From Paraglaciecola algarum (GTDB taxonomy: Bacteria; Pseudomonadota; Gammaproteobacteria; Enterobacterales; Alteromonadaceae), in NCBI RefSeq assembly GCF_021532655.1, contig NZ_JAKGAS010000006.1, forward strand, positions 62,001 through 126,000: a stretch of 64,000 bases of DNA. The letters run 5' to 3'. A program made the translations under genes and the position numbers. Below are positions 46,518 through 56,354 of the stretch, in pieces; positions within the stretch are counted from its first letter, which is position 1, and each line of letters opens with the position of its first letter. Below the pieces are notes generated by a model that saw nothing but the letters and a program-made list of their open reading frames with translations, made no database searches and had not been told where the DNA came from.

Positions 46518-47957
46518 ATGTTTTCATTACCCAATTGGACCAAAAGTAAAAAAACGCTGGCGGCGAACAAATTTAAAATCGCTGTATCTGCTTTCGCAAT
46601 GACAATAAGCATGGCATGTACCAGCCAGAGCCCAAATAACGTAGCAGAAGTTGAGTCAGCAAAGCCTGAAACTCCACCTAATATTTTGCTTATCCTGTCA
46701 GATGACCACGCATGGAACGATTATAGTTTTATGGGCCACGAAATTGTGCAAACTCCAGCTTTAGACAAATTAGCCGCAGAAGGCGTAACCTTTAAACGGG
46801 GTTATGTACCGACTTCTTTGTGTCGTCCGTCGTTGGCTACTATTGCAACTGGTTATTATGCTTTCCAACATGGCATTACCGGTAACGATCCATCTCGTGA
46901 ATTAGCCGGTGGTAAAGGTGGAGAATTATACGAAAAACAAAGAGCTGAAATTATCGCCAAAATCGATGATGTGGCGACCTTACCACAGCTATTAAAACCT
47001 AAAGGTTATGTGTCTTTGCAAACCGGAAAGTGGTGGGAAGGCAGCTTTGAACGTGGTGGGTTTGATCAAGGCATGACCCGTGGTTTTCCGCAACCAGGTG
47101 GACGCCATGGTGATGACGGACTTAAAATTGGTCGTGAAGGTTTGTCGACTATTACTGATTTTATCGATGAAACCAGTGCCGCTAATAAACCATTTTTTGT
47201 CTGGTATGCGCCTTTTATGCCTCATTCCCCACATACACCGCCTAAGCGCATTTTGGAAAAGTATCAAAACAAAGGATTATCAGATCCCATTGCTCGTTAT
47301 TACGCCATGATTGAGTGGTTTGACGAGACTAACGGCGACTTGTTTGAACACCTAGAAAAGAAAGGCTTAAAAGACAATACCTTGGTTGTGTATGTATCGG
47401 ACAACGGTTGGGTAAATAATCCTTCGCAAAGAGATCGTTTCTTACCTCGCTCTAAACAAAGCCCAGGAGAAAGTGGAGTACGTACGCCTATTATGTACTC
47501 ATGGCCTGAAAAGCTAAAAGCACAGATGCGCCCAGAAGTGACCAGCAGTATTGACATCGTGCCCACCATTTTGGCCGCAGCAGGTGTTGAAATACCAAAA
47601 GAATTACCTGGTATTAACCTATTGGCTGACATGCAAAGTCAATCGCCTATAAAACGTGACACCATATTTGGTGAAGGGTTTGCACACGACATGGATGATT
47701 TAGATAAGCCAGAGTCAACATTATTGTACCGCTGGGTGATCCAAGACAAGTGGAAACTCATTCTGAGTTATGACGGAAAAAATGTCAGTTATCAGAAATA
47801 CCATGCAGACGTATTAGCCGGCCCTCGTTTATATAACCTGTTAGCCGATGAACATGAAACCACTAATTTGGCTGCACAACACCCAGAGTTAGTCAAAGCG
47901 TTATCTAAAAAACTAACAGATTGGTACCCAGTAAAAGAGCGTGAAATTTTACACTAG
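46518..47957 (+). CDS. Sulfatase-family (S1) lipoprotein with CRPSL motif
   Basis: 479 residues. A lipobox-like SMAC (Cys34) ends the signal region. The sulfatase fold motifs are present: NILLILSDDHAW near 55-66, Cys102 in SLCRPSLAT, TGKWWEG and VVYVSDNGW. The usual CxPSR core has Leu where Arg is expected. Related secreted sulfatase-like proteins with CRPSLAT exist, so formylglycine formation is still possible but less certain. It lies between GH78 paralogue 2 and the GH-A-like hydrolase on the same strand. Substrate unknown; a sulfated sugar of the same polysaccharide is likely. Confidence 0.85.
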   Translation: MFSLPNWTKSKKTLAANKFKIAVSAFAMTISMACTSQSPNNVAEVESAKPETPPNILLILSDDHAWNDYSFMGHEIVQTPALDKLAAEGVTFKRGYVPTSLCRPSLATIATGYYAFQHGITGNDPSRELAGGKGGELYEKQRAEIIAKIDDVATLPQLLKPKGYVSLQTGKWWEGSFERGGFDQGMTRGFPQPGGRHGDDGLKIGREGLSTITDFIDETSAANKPFFVWYAPFMPHSPHTPPKRILEKYQNKGLSDPIARYYAMIEWFDETNGDLFEHLEKKGLKDNTLVVYVSDNGWVNNPSQRDRFLPRSKQSPGESGVRTPIMYSWPEKLKAQMRPEVTSSIDIVPTILAAAGVEIPKELPGINLLADMQSQSPIKRDTIFGEGFAHDMDDLDKPESTLLYRWVIQDKWKLILSYDGKNVSYQKYHADVLAGPRLYNLLADEHETTNLAAQHPELVKALSKKLTDWYPVKEREILH

Positions 47958-48069
47958 TGATGACAAGTTGGTGCTTTTGATTCTAGCGATATTGCTAAGG
48001 TTCGCGGTGTTCCAATTGTGACGAAGACCATAACTTTTGGTATGTCTTTGGGTATAAATTGAGAAGTTC

Positions 48070-50286
48070 ATGAAGATAAACAAACAATTGAAGGCACTAG
48101 GATTATCCCTAGTGCTGAGCACTTCAGTGGCGATGGTAGTAAAGGCAGCTGACCAAGATTATCCCTTTGAGTTACCTGACTCAGTAGCCACTCAAATTAA
48201 TATTAACACCAGTAAAAAAGAGCCATTTAATAATAAATTACTGGGTACCAATATTTTTGGATTTACTTCTGATAAAGATCAAGAATTGATAAACATTTTT
48301 GATCCGCTAACGGTTCGATTTCCACATGGTTTGTGGGCCAATTGGTATGATTGGGAATTGGATAAAAGTCGCGTGTTTGGTACTGAAAAGTTCGAATACT
48401 TACATGTAGACGGCACTATCAAAAACAAAGAGATCGATCATTTAGCTAGTTTGAAAATATTTGAAAATAGTTCGTCACAAATTGGCATTGATGGATTAAC
48501 CGATTTAAACACTATTCGAAAGTCTAATCTCGGCAAAGGTTACGACATGTTATGGACCTTTAACATGAGTGCTGATGGGACTGATTTTGACAATGGTAGT
48601 CCGGTTTCTGTGGCTCGTTACAACGATTTGGTATCTCGTGGTTTTGAAGTCAAAGCCATAGAAATGGGCAATGAAAACTTTTATCCTGGTCAGCGTAGCT
48701 CGATTATTCCCAATACTGAAGACTATCTCAAACGCGCCAAATCTATGTCGGCTGCCTTAAAAGCGATTGATCCAAATATTAAAGTATCAGTACCGTTATT
48801 ACGTCGAGAGAGCTGGCCAAACCCTAATTGGAACCGTGATTTAACCGCTGACTTAAGTTATTTTGATGCCGTTACTGTGCATACTTATGTTGGCAGTGAT
48901 CCCGATGACGCTGACAGCCCACAAGGTGCATATTCCGACGCCTTAACCGCACGTCATCACATCGCCGCTTCTGTTGATAACTATGCAGGAAAAGTAGCCC
49001 CTAGCAAACCTATTTGGTTATCTGAATGGGGCGTAAAATCTGGTGGCCCAAAAGCAGCATCTGTTATTGGTATGACAGATGTGTATTTGTTTATGAGTGA
49101 AAACCAAAACAGGTATGAACGTGCCAACTGGTTTAGTGTGAATGGTCAACTAAATTCATTTTTAAAATGGGAAACATATACATCACCATCAGGTGTGATA
49201 CGCCCAAGAATTCAATATCCACTTATAAAAACAGCTTTTGGCTCTGCTCATCAAATTATGCGGTCAGTATTGCAAGACAGTATTTTGCTTGAAAGCTCAA
49301 CCGATAGTGTGACTTTAGAACATGGTGTTCAAGCCATTAGCGCCAGAGCAGTGAGGAAAGGTGATCACATAGAATTATTAGTACTTAATAAAACAGATAA
49401 GGTAGCGCCATTTAGCGTAAAGATTGACGGGGTGAGCTATAACGGCAGTATATCCCATCAAACTATGAAGTTTGATTCAGTAGGCGAAGAGCGTGAAATG
49501 CCCATAACGCAAGACCCTTTATCTCATGAAACACTTGTTGATGGAGGTGTTGTATTACCGCCACTGTCCATCAATAAAATCACCTTAAGTGATGCAAATG
49601 TGCCAGCAGATGTGTTCAGCATAAACATGACAACAGATGAAAACACTATGGTTTATCAAATCGGTGAAACCATTAATTTGAATGCCAAGGTATTGAACAC
49701 TGCGAGTCAGATTGAATCTGTTATCTTTTCCCAAGGAGAACAAATAATAAGTACTATCAGTGCTGCTCCATTTAAATCAGCATGGTCTCCAAGCTTACCG
49801 GGTGAATACGAGCTAGTGGCCACAGCAAAAGCTGTGGATGGCACCGAAAAACAAGCTTTGATAACCATTACTGTGGAAGGGGCGGCATTACAAATCACCA
49901 CTAGTATCAGCAGTAATGATGTCACTGAAATCACCTTAGGTGAATCAGTGAGTTTAACGGCTACCTCTGAGACAAATTACGGCAACATCACCAACCTAGA
50001 CATTTTAATTAATGATGAAGTGGTTCAGCAAAGTACTAATAGTGAGGCAAAATTTGATTGGAAACCAACTGCTCTCGGAACCTATCAAATTAAATCACTT
50101 GCTAAGCAAAGTGATGGTTATAGTGAAAACTCAAGTGTGATGAGCATTACTGTTGTTGCTGCGCCAGAGCCGGCACCTCAACCTACGCCTAAAACAGACT
50201 CGAGCGGAGGCGGTTCTAGCTCAATTTTAATGCTGTTAGTGATGAGTGGGTTTCTATGGTTTAGGGCGTATGCCGTGCGTCGGTAG
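48070..50286 (+). CDS. Clan GH-A-like glycoside hydrolase with Ig modules and GlyGly-CTERM tail
   Basis: 738 residues with a signal peptide of about 26 residues (ends VKA). The TIM-barrel part (about 40-500) has clan GH-A hallmarks: Glu202 in EMGNENF as probable acid/base and Glu319 in WLSEWG as probable nucleophile, as in arabinofuranosidases and GH39-like xylosidases. Two Ig-like modules follow (about 515-605 and 610-695). The C-terminus, DSSGGGSSS then a hydrophobic helix then RR, matches the GlyGly-CTERM signal cut by rhombosortase, so the enzyme should be surface-attached or processed for type II secretion. A xylosidase or similar activity on ulvan side units is a guess; the family is not assigned. 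Confidence 0.72.
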   Translation: MKINKQLKALGLSLVLSTSVAMVVKAADQDYPFELPDSVATQININTSKKEPFNNKLLGTNIFGFTSDKDQELINIFDPLTVRFPHGLWANWYDWELDKSRVFGTEKFEYLHVDGTIKNKEIDHLASLKIFENSSSQIGIDGLTDLNTIRKSNLGKGYDMLWTFNMSADGTDFDNGSPVSVARYNDLVSRGFEVKAIEMGNENFYPGQRSSIIPNTEDYLKRAKSMSAALKAIDPNIKVSVPLLRRESWPNPNWNRDLTADLSYFDAVTVHTYVGSDPDDADSPQGAYSDALTARHHIAASVDNYAGKVAPSKPIWLSEWGVKSGGPKAASVIGMTDVYLFMSENQNRYERANWFSVNGQLNSFLKWETYTSPSGVIRPRIQYPLIKTAFGSAHQIMRSVLQDSILLESSTDSVTLEHGVQAISARAVRKGDHIELLVLNKTDKVAPFSVKIDGVSYNGSISHQTMKFDSVGEEREMPITQDPLSHETLVDGGVVLPPLSINKITLSDANVPADVFSINMTTDENTMVYQIGETINLNAKVLNTASQIESVIFSQGEQIISTISAAPFKSAWSPSLPGEYELVATAKAVDGTEKQALITITVEGAALQITTSISSNDVTEITLGESVSLTATSETNYGNITNLDILINDEVVQQSTNSEAKFDWKPTALGTYQIKSLAKQSDGYSENSSVMSITVVAAPEPAPQPTPKTDSSGGGSSSILMLLVMSGFLWFRAYAVRR

Positions 50287-50514
50287 GGGGAACTTTGTTT
50301 AAGGAAAACATTAAGCCAATACGTTTTCTAGTATGCAAGCTTTTGGTTAGGTCAAGGTTAATGGCTATTTTAAATTTACGGTGGATTGGTCGTACATTCA
50401 CATTAAAGATAGGTTCATCTTCTCGATATGCCTGTCAGACCATATTAAACACAGATATTTATTTTATTCGCTTATTTTTACAATCAATTTGTTTACATAT
50501 AGTGGAGGATGAAA

Positions 50515-51132
50515 TTGAACATTGCCAATAAGTTAGATAAAACTACATCCTCTAATCTACAAACATTATCAGAGCATTTTAATGCATTATTCGAAGCTGA
50601 CCGAAGCCGACTTTATGCCTACATATATGCCTACGTTATAGATAAAAGTGCGGCTGATGATATTTTCCAGGAAACTAGTTTGATCTTATGGCGAGAATTT
50701 CATAATTTTGAGTTAAATACTAACTTTTCTAAATGGGCGAATGGTATCGTATTTAACCAAGTTAGGGTGTATCGACGTAATAACAAAAAGTTTGTTTTAG
50801 GCCTGAGTGAAGACTTAATGGAGTCGATAACCAATTCTATTTCAAAAGACACCTATGAAAATGAAATGCATTTACAAACAACCGGGCATAATGACCTTGT
50901 TAATAATCCTAATAGCCTAGATAGCCGTTGGAATGCACTACAATACTGTCGCGAATTACTTAGCGAAACAGATAAACAATTATACGAATCATTTTACGTG
51001 AAAAATATTAAAGCACAGGAGCTTGTTGAAAAAACAGGTCGTTCTATATATGCGATACGTAAATCCGTACACAAGTTAAGAAAAAAGCTTTTTGATTGTG
51101 TTGACCGAAAAAAACACGAGGGCTCACTGTGA
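50515..51132 (+). CDS. ECF RNA polymerase sigma factor, pair 2
   Basis: About 205 residues. An ATG at 50509 directly abuts the GGAGG (50504-50508), too close for initiation, so the TTG at 50515, six bases from it, is the more likely start. Sigma-2 contains LYAYIYAYVIDKSAADDIFQ followed by ETSLILWREF, and sigma-4 has TGRSIYAIRKSVHKLRKKLF. It is clearly paralogous to the factor at 37249. The anti-sigma gene overlaps the 3' end by 4 bp. Candidate regulator of the two-box promoters. Confidence 0.85.
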   Translation: MNIANKLDKTTSSNLQTLSEHFNALFEADRSRLYAYIYAYVIDKSAADDIFQETSLILWREFHNFELNTNFSKWANGIVFNQVRVYRRNNKKFVLGLSEDLMESITNSISKDTYENEMHLQTTGHNDLVNNPNSLDSRWNALQYCRELLSETDKQLYESFYVKNIKAQELVEKTGRSIYAIRKSVHKLRKKLFDCVDRKKHEGSL

Positions 51133-52877
51133 ATCGTACGGATGAATTTCAAGAAATACGTGATATTGCAGATTGTATTTGTAATGAAGACGTAACACCT
51201 GAGCAGGTCAATCAATTAGAAAAGCTTTTAACCGATAATGATGATGCACAGCGATTCTATTATGAATACATTGGTATGCATGTTCATATGAAATCTGCTT
51301 CTGAGCCATCAATGGAAGTTGTCAGACGACGGATGCAAGTAGAAGAAGTCATAATAAGGCCTGCTGGTAGTGCCGATCATGTTAATAGCCCATTTAATAC
51401 CAAGCCTTTTCAAAATAGTGATAACACAAACACTCACAATGATGACACACAAACTAACAATCATATTTCCGAGCTAAATAGCGAGAAATTAGACTCGCCA
51501 AAAAGTTCGGGTGCAAAAACCAAGTCAACCGAACGCAAACTGTTAGGTATTTTAATTGTATCTTTAACCATTCTATCCATATTGCTGGCGTTATTGTTTT
51601 TATTAGTCAGAGATCCTGATAACCATTTAGGTCAAATAGTGACCGGGAAACTAGCCATTCAGGGATTTGGTAAAATCGATTCTAACCACCTTTATTCTGG
51701 GGAATACTTAAGTGAACAAGATGCAGTCATTCAGCTAACGTCTGGTGAACTACTGAGTATTGAAAAGCAGTCTATTATTAAGCTATTTAACCAAAGTGAA
51801 ATTGAATTAAAACAAGGTGCAATTAGCATTGATAAGCCGCAAGGTAATAATATTTCAATCATTGGCACTAATTTTACTATAAATTCAGCTGGCTCAAACT
51901 TATCAGTTAAATTTAAAGATGATGTACCCATTGTTACCACAGGTCATCAAAATATATTGATACCCAATCGCTGGCGTCCGCAACATTATTGGTCTTTTGA
52001 CGGTAAAGGTGATCGTGCGGCAGACTTAGCAGGTAATGCGACTGGCATTCCTGACAAGGGAGCGGTTCGAGTTAAAGGCTTAATCGGTACCGGTGCTTTT
52101 GATTTTGATAATACTAAAGACGCGCGAATAAATGTAGGTAGCGGTGGCGGCACTGTGCCTGCAACCGGAAGCTTCGCGGTAACAGACGGTATTACAATAG
52201 AAGCATTAATAGTCACTCGCTACACTGGTAACCCTTTGGGTAATAACGGTTATGGTGAATTGGATGAGATTTTTCGAAAAGACCAAGCAGATGAAGATCT
52301 TCGTATCTTACTCAGTTTTCAAAATGATACAGGCAAGGATTACCTTAAACCTGAAGGGGACTTTGCCGAGTCATTAAGTTTTGGCCTGTACTTAGTAGGG
52401 CAGGGCTATCACGAATTAAAACTACCGCTGGACGGCAAAAATGGTCGCCCAACCTTGACCCAGTTAAAAGACGGTAAAGCCCACCATGTTGTGGCGACTT
52501 ATAACGTGTCCACTGGCCTAAAGGCAATTTACCTCGATGGACAAATGTTAGCTCATTATCAATACCCTGCGGGTTCAAAAATGTTGAGTGGTGGTTCAGG
52601 CATGGCAAACATTGGTAATTCACCTAATGCTGATGATGAAAGTAGCGATAATGAAAGTTTTTCTGGAATTATTGATGAGGTTGCTTTTTATGACTTTGCT
52701 TTGCCAGATTATATGATCCGTCAACATTTTAATTTTTTTCAACAAGGTCAGAATTATTTTGGGTTAATACAAAATTCTACTGATTTACCACAAAATATTC
52801 ATATTCAGTTATCTGATCAACAAACCTATTTTCTTGACCCGCTTACTGGATTGCCTGAAAGTCATAACTTAAAATAA
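51129..52877 (+). CDS. Anti-sigma factor with FecR-like and LamG domains, pair 2
   Basis: 582 residues with the same layout as the protein at 35462: cytoplasmic N-terminus (about 1-80), a polar Asn/Thr-rich linker (about 85-135), one membrane helix at about 137-162, FecR-like strands (170-275) and a C-terminal LamG domain (about 280-560; HYWSFDGKGDRAADLAG, ANIGNSPNADD). The linker is unrelated to the Pro-rich one of pair 1. Start codon overlaps the sigma gene by 4 bp. It likely senses an extracytoplasmic saccharide and releases its sigma factor. Confidence 0.8.
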   Translation: MNRTDEFQEIRDIADCICNEDVTPEQVNQLEKLLTDNDDAQRFYYEYIGMHVHMKSASEPSMEVVRRRMQVEEVIIRPAGSADHVNSPFNTKPFQNSDNTNTHNDDTQTNNHISELNSEKLDSPKSSGAKTKSTERKLLGILIVSLTILSILLALLFLLVRDPDNHLGQIVTGKLAIQGFGKIDSNHLYSGEYLSEQDAVIQLTSGELLSIEKQSIIKLFNQSEIELKQGAISIDKPQGNNISIIGTNFTINSAGSNLSVKFKDDVPIVTTGHQNILIPNRWRPQHYWSFDGKGDRAADLAGNATGIPDKGAVRVKGLIGTGAFDFDNTKDARINVGSGGGTVPATGSFAVTDGITIEALIVTRYTGNPLGNNGYGELDEIFRKDQADEDLRILLSFQNDTGKDYLKPEGDFAESLSFGLYLVGQGYHELKLPLDGKNGRPTLTQLKDGKAHHVVATYNVSTGLKAIYLDGQMLAHYQYPAGSKMLSGGSGMANIGNSPNADDESSDNESFSGIIDEVAFYDFALPDYMIRQHFNFFQQGQNYFGLIQNSTDLPQNIHIQLSDQQTYFLDPLTGLPESHNLK

Positions 52878-52887
52878 CGAAGATAAA

Positions 52888-52910
52888 AAAAGCCGCAAGT
52901 CGCGGCTTTT
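52888..52910. terminator. Bidirectional terminator between convergent genes
   Basis: AGCCGC/GCGGCT with A- and T-tracts on both sides forms a compact terminator between the plus-strand anti-sigma gene (ends 52877) and the minus-strand receptor (ends 52943). Confidence 0.85.
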
Positions 52911-52942
52911 ATAATTGATATTGTTGAACAGACTAATCTTAT

Positions 52943-55900
52943 CTAAAACTTATAACGTGCACCAACTTGATATCTAGCGCCTAGGTCAGTGGTCTGCCAC
53001 ACATGGAGTGTGCTACGACCATAGGTACGGCTGCCTTCTTCAGCTAAATTAATGGCTTCAGCAAATAACGATAGGTGATCATCAATTTGATAACTAACAT
53101 TCATATCGAGTTGACCATGAGCTTCAACATTTACTGAACTACGTGCAGAGCCCATTGAGGTGCCGGCTAAATAATCATCACGCCAGTTATAGGCAACACG
53201 TGCTTGCAAACCATCTTGTTCATAAATTACAACTAGGTTGGCTGTGTCACTCAGGCCCGTTAACGCAAATTGAGACTCACCTAATAAAAGGTTGTCAAAA
53301 CCAACATCGCCTCTAACAATGGTATAGTTAGCTGCTAAACCAAAACCTGATTCACCAAAAAAGTATTGGCCTGCCAATTCAACACCATGAATATTTGCAC
53401 TTTTATTGTTTACAGGTCGGCTCGTTAAGAACTTATAAAATGGATCGCTTGAATTTGCAAATAAGTCATACTTACCTGAAACATCAGTAGAAAAGGTAGG
53501 ATCCTGAGCGTCAGTTCTATAATCAGCTGCACCATTTGGGAAATCTGCTGGGTTATCCAGTACAGCTGTCATTACAAATAATGAATCTTCTGTAACCGCT
53601 TCTCCAATAGCACCAAGTGCTTTAGCGGCTGCTTTTGCTCGCGGGCCATTAGTCACATCTCGTAAACCAAAATGTTCCTCTTCGATTTGCTCAGTACCAA
53701 TAAAGTTATCTACACGTTTTTCAAAGAAGCCTAAAGATACATAGTTGGTATCATTCATGTAATATTCGATTGATACATCAAAGTTGTTAGATTGAAGTGG
53801 AACCAAACTAGGGTTTGAAGCACTTGCCCTTGCAGTTCCTCCATCAAGAGTAGGCCCAGTCGCTGTCATACCAGACACCCCAGAACGTAATTGGCCATAA
53901 CTTGCACGGGAAATAGTTTGACTATATGAAAAGCGCGCTTTTATTTCATCTGTTAAACCGATATCAAAATCTAAGCTAGGCAATAGGTGATCATAGCTTG
54001 TATCTACAGCAAACGGACTAACTTCGTCATCTCTTTCTAATAAAAAGTCATTGTTCTCAGTCCAATCCAAACTGGTGGGCAACCTAATATCAGAATAGGA
54101 CGTTACATCAGTCGTTTCGTACCTCATACCAGTGAGTATATTAACAGGCATACCACTTAGCTCTGCATTAACAGAAAATTGAAAATATGCAGCAGTCATA
54201 TCTTCAGTTACTCGGTGATTTTGGTCTAAAACAGGACTTATTCCAAAAGGTTTATTATATTCATCAGCAGCCCACATACCTAGGGCAACTAAGTCTTTCG
54301 CTTTAAACCCAACTTGGTCATAACTATTGGTGTCATATTCATCAAATTCATTCAGAATGTTAAAGTCCTCGACTAAATCAGTTGGAATATCTCTAGGGTT
54401 GGATACGCCCCAACGGCCAAGGAAATATCTATTTCGAGAATGTTGTTGCTTTAGTTCTGATGCGCGATGGTCAATACCAAATTCAAACACTCCTTCATCA
54501 AACTCGTATTCACCATCAAATTTAAATTGTTGAATACTTGTTTCTTGAGATGAGTAGAAGACAAACATCATTTGAGAGCCTAAATCTTCTTTATTATAAA
54601 TACCGTCGTTATTTCCTTTAACACTATCATCTATTTGTATTTCAGTGCGAGGAAGTGTTTGAGTAAAGTCCATAATCTGATGCTTACCTACTGGTGCAGC
54701 CATCCAGAATCTTAAATTACTCCCACCATATGAGGCTCCCGGTACGCTGTCCATTGATGAATCATGAGCATCGAAATTTAGGGTTAATCGATCATTAACT
54801 TCATATTCTAAATTCACACCAAGTGATTTTAAGGTATTAGTTTGATGTTCATGTTGTTGTTGAAAAGTATTATCTTTTGTACCCGATAATGGTTCAGATA
54901 TTAATACTGCGGTTGCAATATCTTGATCAGTATCAAACACAACTTCGTCATAAAATTTATTCGACCATGCACCTTTCTGGCCTTTACTACTTTCTAAGTC
55001 ATTTTGAGCATATGTATAATCAACTGTGGCTAATATTTTATCCGAAGGTCGATACTGTAAAGTTAACTGAGCATTATCTCGAACTCTAGTGTTGTCAGCA
55101 AAGTTGTAGCTCAATGAATTGGCAATTGCATAAAGTTGCCCTTCAGCGGGTTCATTAATAATTTTACCACCTGGCACAAGATCTAATGTGCTTTCTGCTT
55201 CATATGTGCCCATACGCCAATCAGAAACATCTGCACTTGTATTTCCACTGTTTCTTTTTTGATGACTCACACTTAAAGAGATAGCAAATTCGTTGTCGTC
55301 GTCAGAAAAGCTAAAAATCCCAGATAATTCAGGCGTTATATCAGAACCTACTCGGTTAGTGGAATCATAAACTCCTTTTGCTCCGACATTGGCTTTAAAC
55401 CCCGCATCACCCATTATAGGTTTAGTGGTATTTATATTGACTGTTCCTCCAATACCGCCCGTTGTGATATTCGCTTTACCGGTTTTAAATACCTCTAATG
55501 AACGTACACTTTCTGATGCTAGATTTGCAAAATCAAAAGCACGGGAAGTGCCTTGAGCTTCTCCAAATGTGCCACCTGTGGGTAACATACGGCCATTTAA
55601 CGTCACCATGTTTTTGTCTGCGCCAAAGCCGCGAATAGTGACTTTAGAGCCCTCACCATTATTCCGGCTAATTGAAACACCTGTAATACGCTGCAGTGAT
55701 TCAGCTAAGTTTGTATCAGGAAACTTACCTATATCTTCAGCCGATATTGCATCTACCACTCCCATTGCATCGCGCTTCATTCGAGTTGACTCTCGTATAC
55801 TTGAACGAATACCCACAACGCTAATCACCTCAACATCAGCTTCAGCCTCTTGGGCTATAGCATGGAGCGGTAGGTAAGACGTTGAACCAAGAATAAGTGC

Positions 55901-55945
55901 AAGACTGGTAGCTAATGTGGTTTTTGTTAATGGTTTTACTCTCAT
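52943..55945 (-). CDS. TonB-dependent receptor 2
   Basis: A 1000-residue outer-membrane transporter with a signal peptide of about 31 residues (ends AIAQ). TonB-box-like VEVISVVGIRSS near 38-49, plug motifs (ISAEDIGKFPDTNLAESLQR, VTIRGFGADKNMVTLNGR), and a barrel ending in YKF. No STN or CarboxypepD extension is seen. The plug resembles the proteobacterial TonB receptors used for oligosaccharides. It is only distantly related to receptor 1. A two-box promoter motif lies about 300 bp upstream on the same strand. Ligand inferred from the surrounding genes only. Confidence 0.9.
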   Translation of the reverse strand: MRVKPLTKTTLATSLALILGSTSYLPLHAIAQEAEADVEVISVVGIRSSIRESTRMKRDAMGVVDAISAEDIGKFPDTNLAESLQRITGVSISRNNGEGSKVTIRGFGADKNMVTLNGRMLPTGGTFGEAQGTSRAFDFANLASESVRSLEVFKTGKANITTGGIGGTVNINTTKPIMGDAGFKANVGAKGVYDSTNRVGSDITPELSGIFSFSDDDNEFAISLSVSHQKRNSGNTSADVSDWRMGTYEAESTLDLVPGGKIINEPAEGQLYAIANSLSYNFADNTRVRDNAQLTLQYRPSDKILATVDYTYAQNDLESSKGQKGAWSNKFYDEVVFDTDQDIATAVLISEPLSGTKDNTFQQQHEHQTNTLKSLGVNLEYEVNDRLTLNFDAHDSSMDSVPGASYGGSNLRFWMAAPVGKHQIMDFTQTLPRTEIQIDDSVKGNNDGIYNKEDLGSQMMFVFYSSQETSIQQFKFDGEYEFDEGVFEFGIDHRASELKQQHSRNRYFLGRWGVSNPRDIPTDLVEDFNILNEFDEYDTNSYDQVGFKAKDLVALGMWAADEYNKPFGISPVLDQNHRVTEDMTAAYFQFSVNAELSGMPVNILTGMRYETTDVTSYSDIRLPTSLDWTENNDFLLERDDEVSPFAVDTSYDHLLPSLDFDIGLTDEIKARFSYSQTISRASYGQLRSGVSGMTATGPTLDGGTARASASNPSLVPLQSNNFDVSIEYYMNDTNYVSLGFFEKRVDNFIGTEQIEEEHFGLRDVTNGPRAKAAAKALGAIGEAVTEDSLFVMTAVLDNPADFPNGAADYRTDAQDPTFSTDVSGKYDLFANSSDPFYKFLTSRPVNNKSANIHGVELAGQYFFGESGFGLAANYTIVRGDVGFDNLLLGESQFALTGLSDTANLVVIYEQDGLQARVAYNWRDDYLAGTSMGSARSSVNVEAHGQLDMNVSYQIDDHLSLFAEAINLAEEGSRTYGRSTLHVWQTTDLGARYQVGARYKF

Positions 55946-56241
55946 TTTAGTGCCTCTATATGATTAGTGGTAACACACATTCAAAAACATATAACTCCGG
56001 GTTATAAATAATTTAGGTGTGTCATCTTTGTTTTAAAGGATGGTAAAGCCACTCAATACATAAATATGAATGACGCATACCAACAAAGAAAAATCATAAA
56101 AAAGTTAACGTTAATATTTATTAACAAAAACGTGGTGATACTTGTTCAAGCACCTTTAAATAATGAACTTTCGTTTACTATATTTTTTTGTCTAACACCT
56201 GGTTTGTTAACGTTGTTTACATTTAATGTGATTATTCTTCA

Positions 56242-56276
56242 CATGAATAGACGGGCAAGATTAAAATTAATACCCC
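56242..56276 (-). promoter_or_regulatory. Two-box PUL promoter motif G
   Basis: On the minus strand GGGGTATTAATTTT is followed by CTATTCATG at the shared spacing, directed at TonB receptor 2 with an approximately 290-nt leader. Confidence 0.6.
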
Positions 56277-56354
56277 TTTCGATAAAATTAATTTGAGATA
56301 TTTTTCTGTTACGTTTTAAAAATATTAGGCATTTTTCAAAAAAGATTATTTCTT

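Noticed and set aside
48050..48069. GGGTATAAATTG just before the GH-A-like gene
   Set aside because: It is only 10 bp from the start codon and has no second box, so it cannot act as the same promoter type.
56066..56296. 76-codon ORF in the intergenic region upstream of GH78 paralogue 3
   Set aside because: It overlaps promoter motif G, has no ribosome site and no recognisable features.
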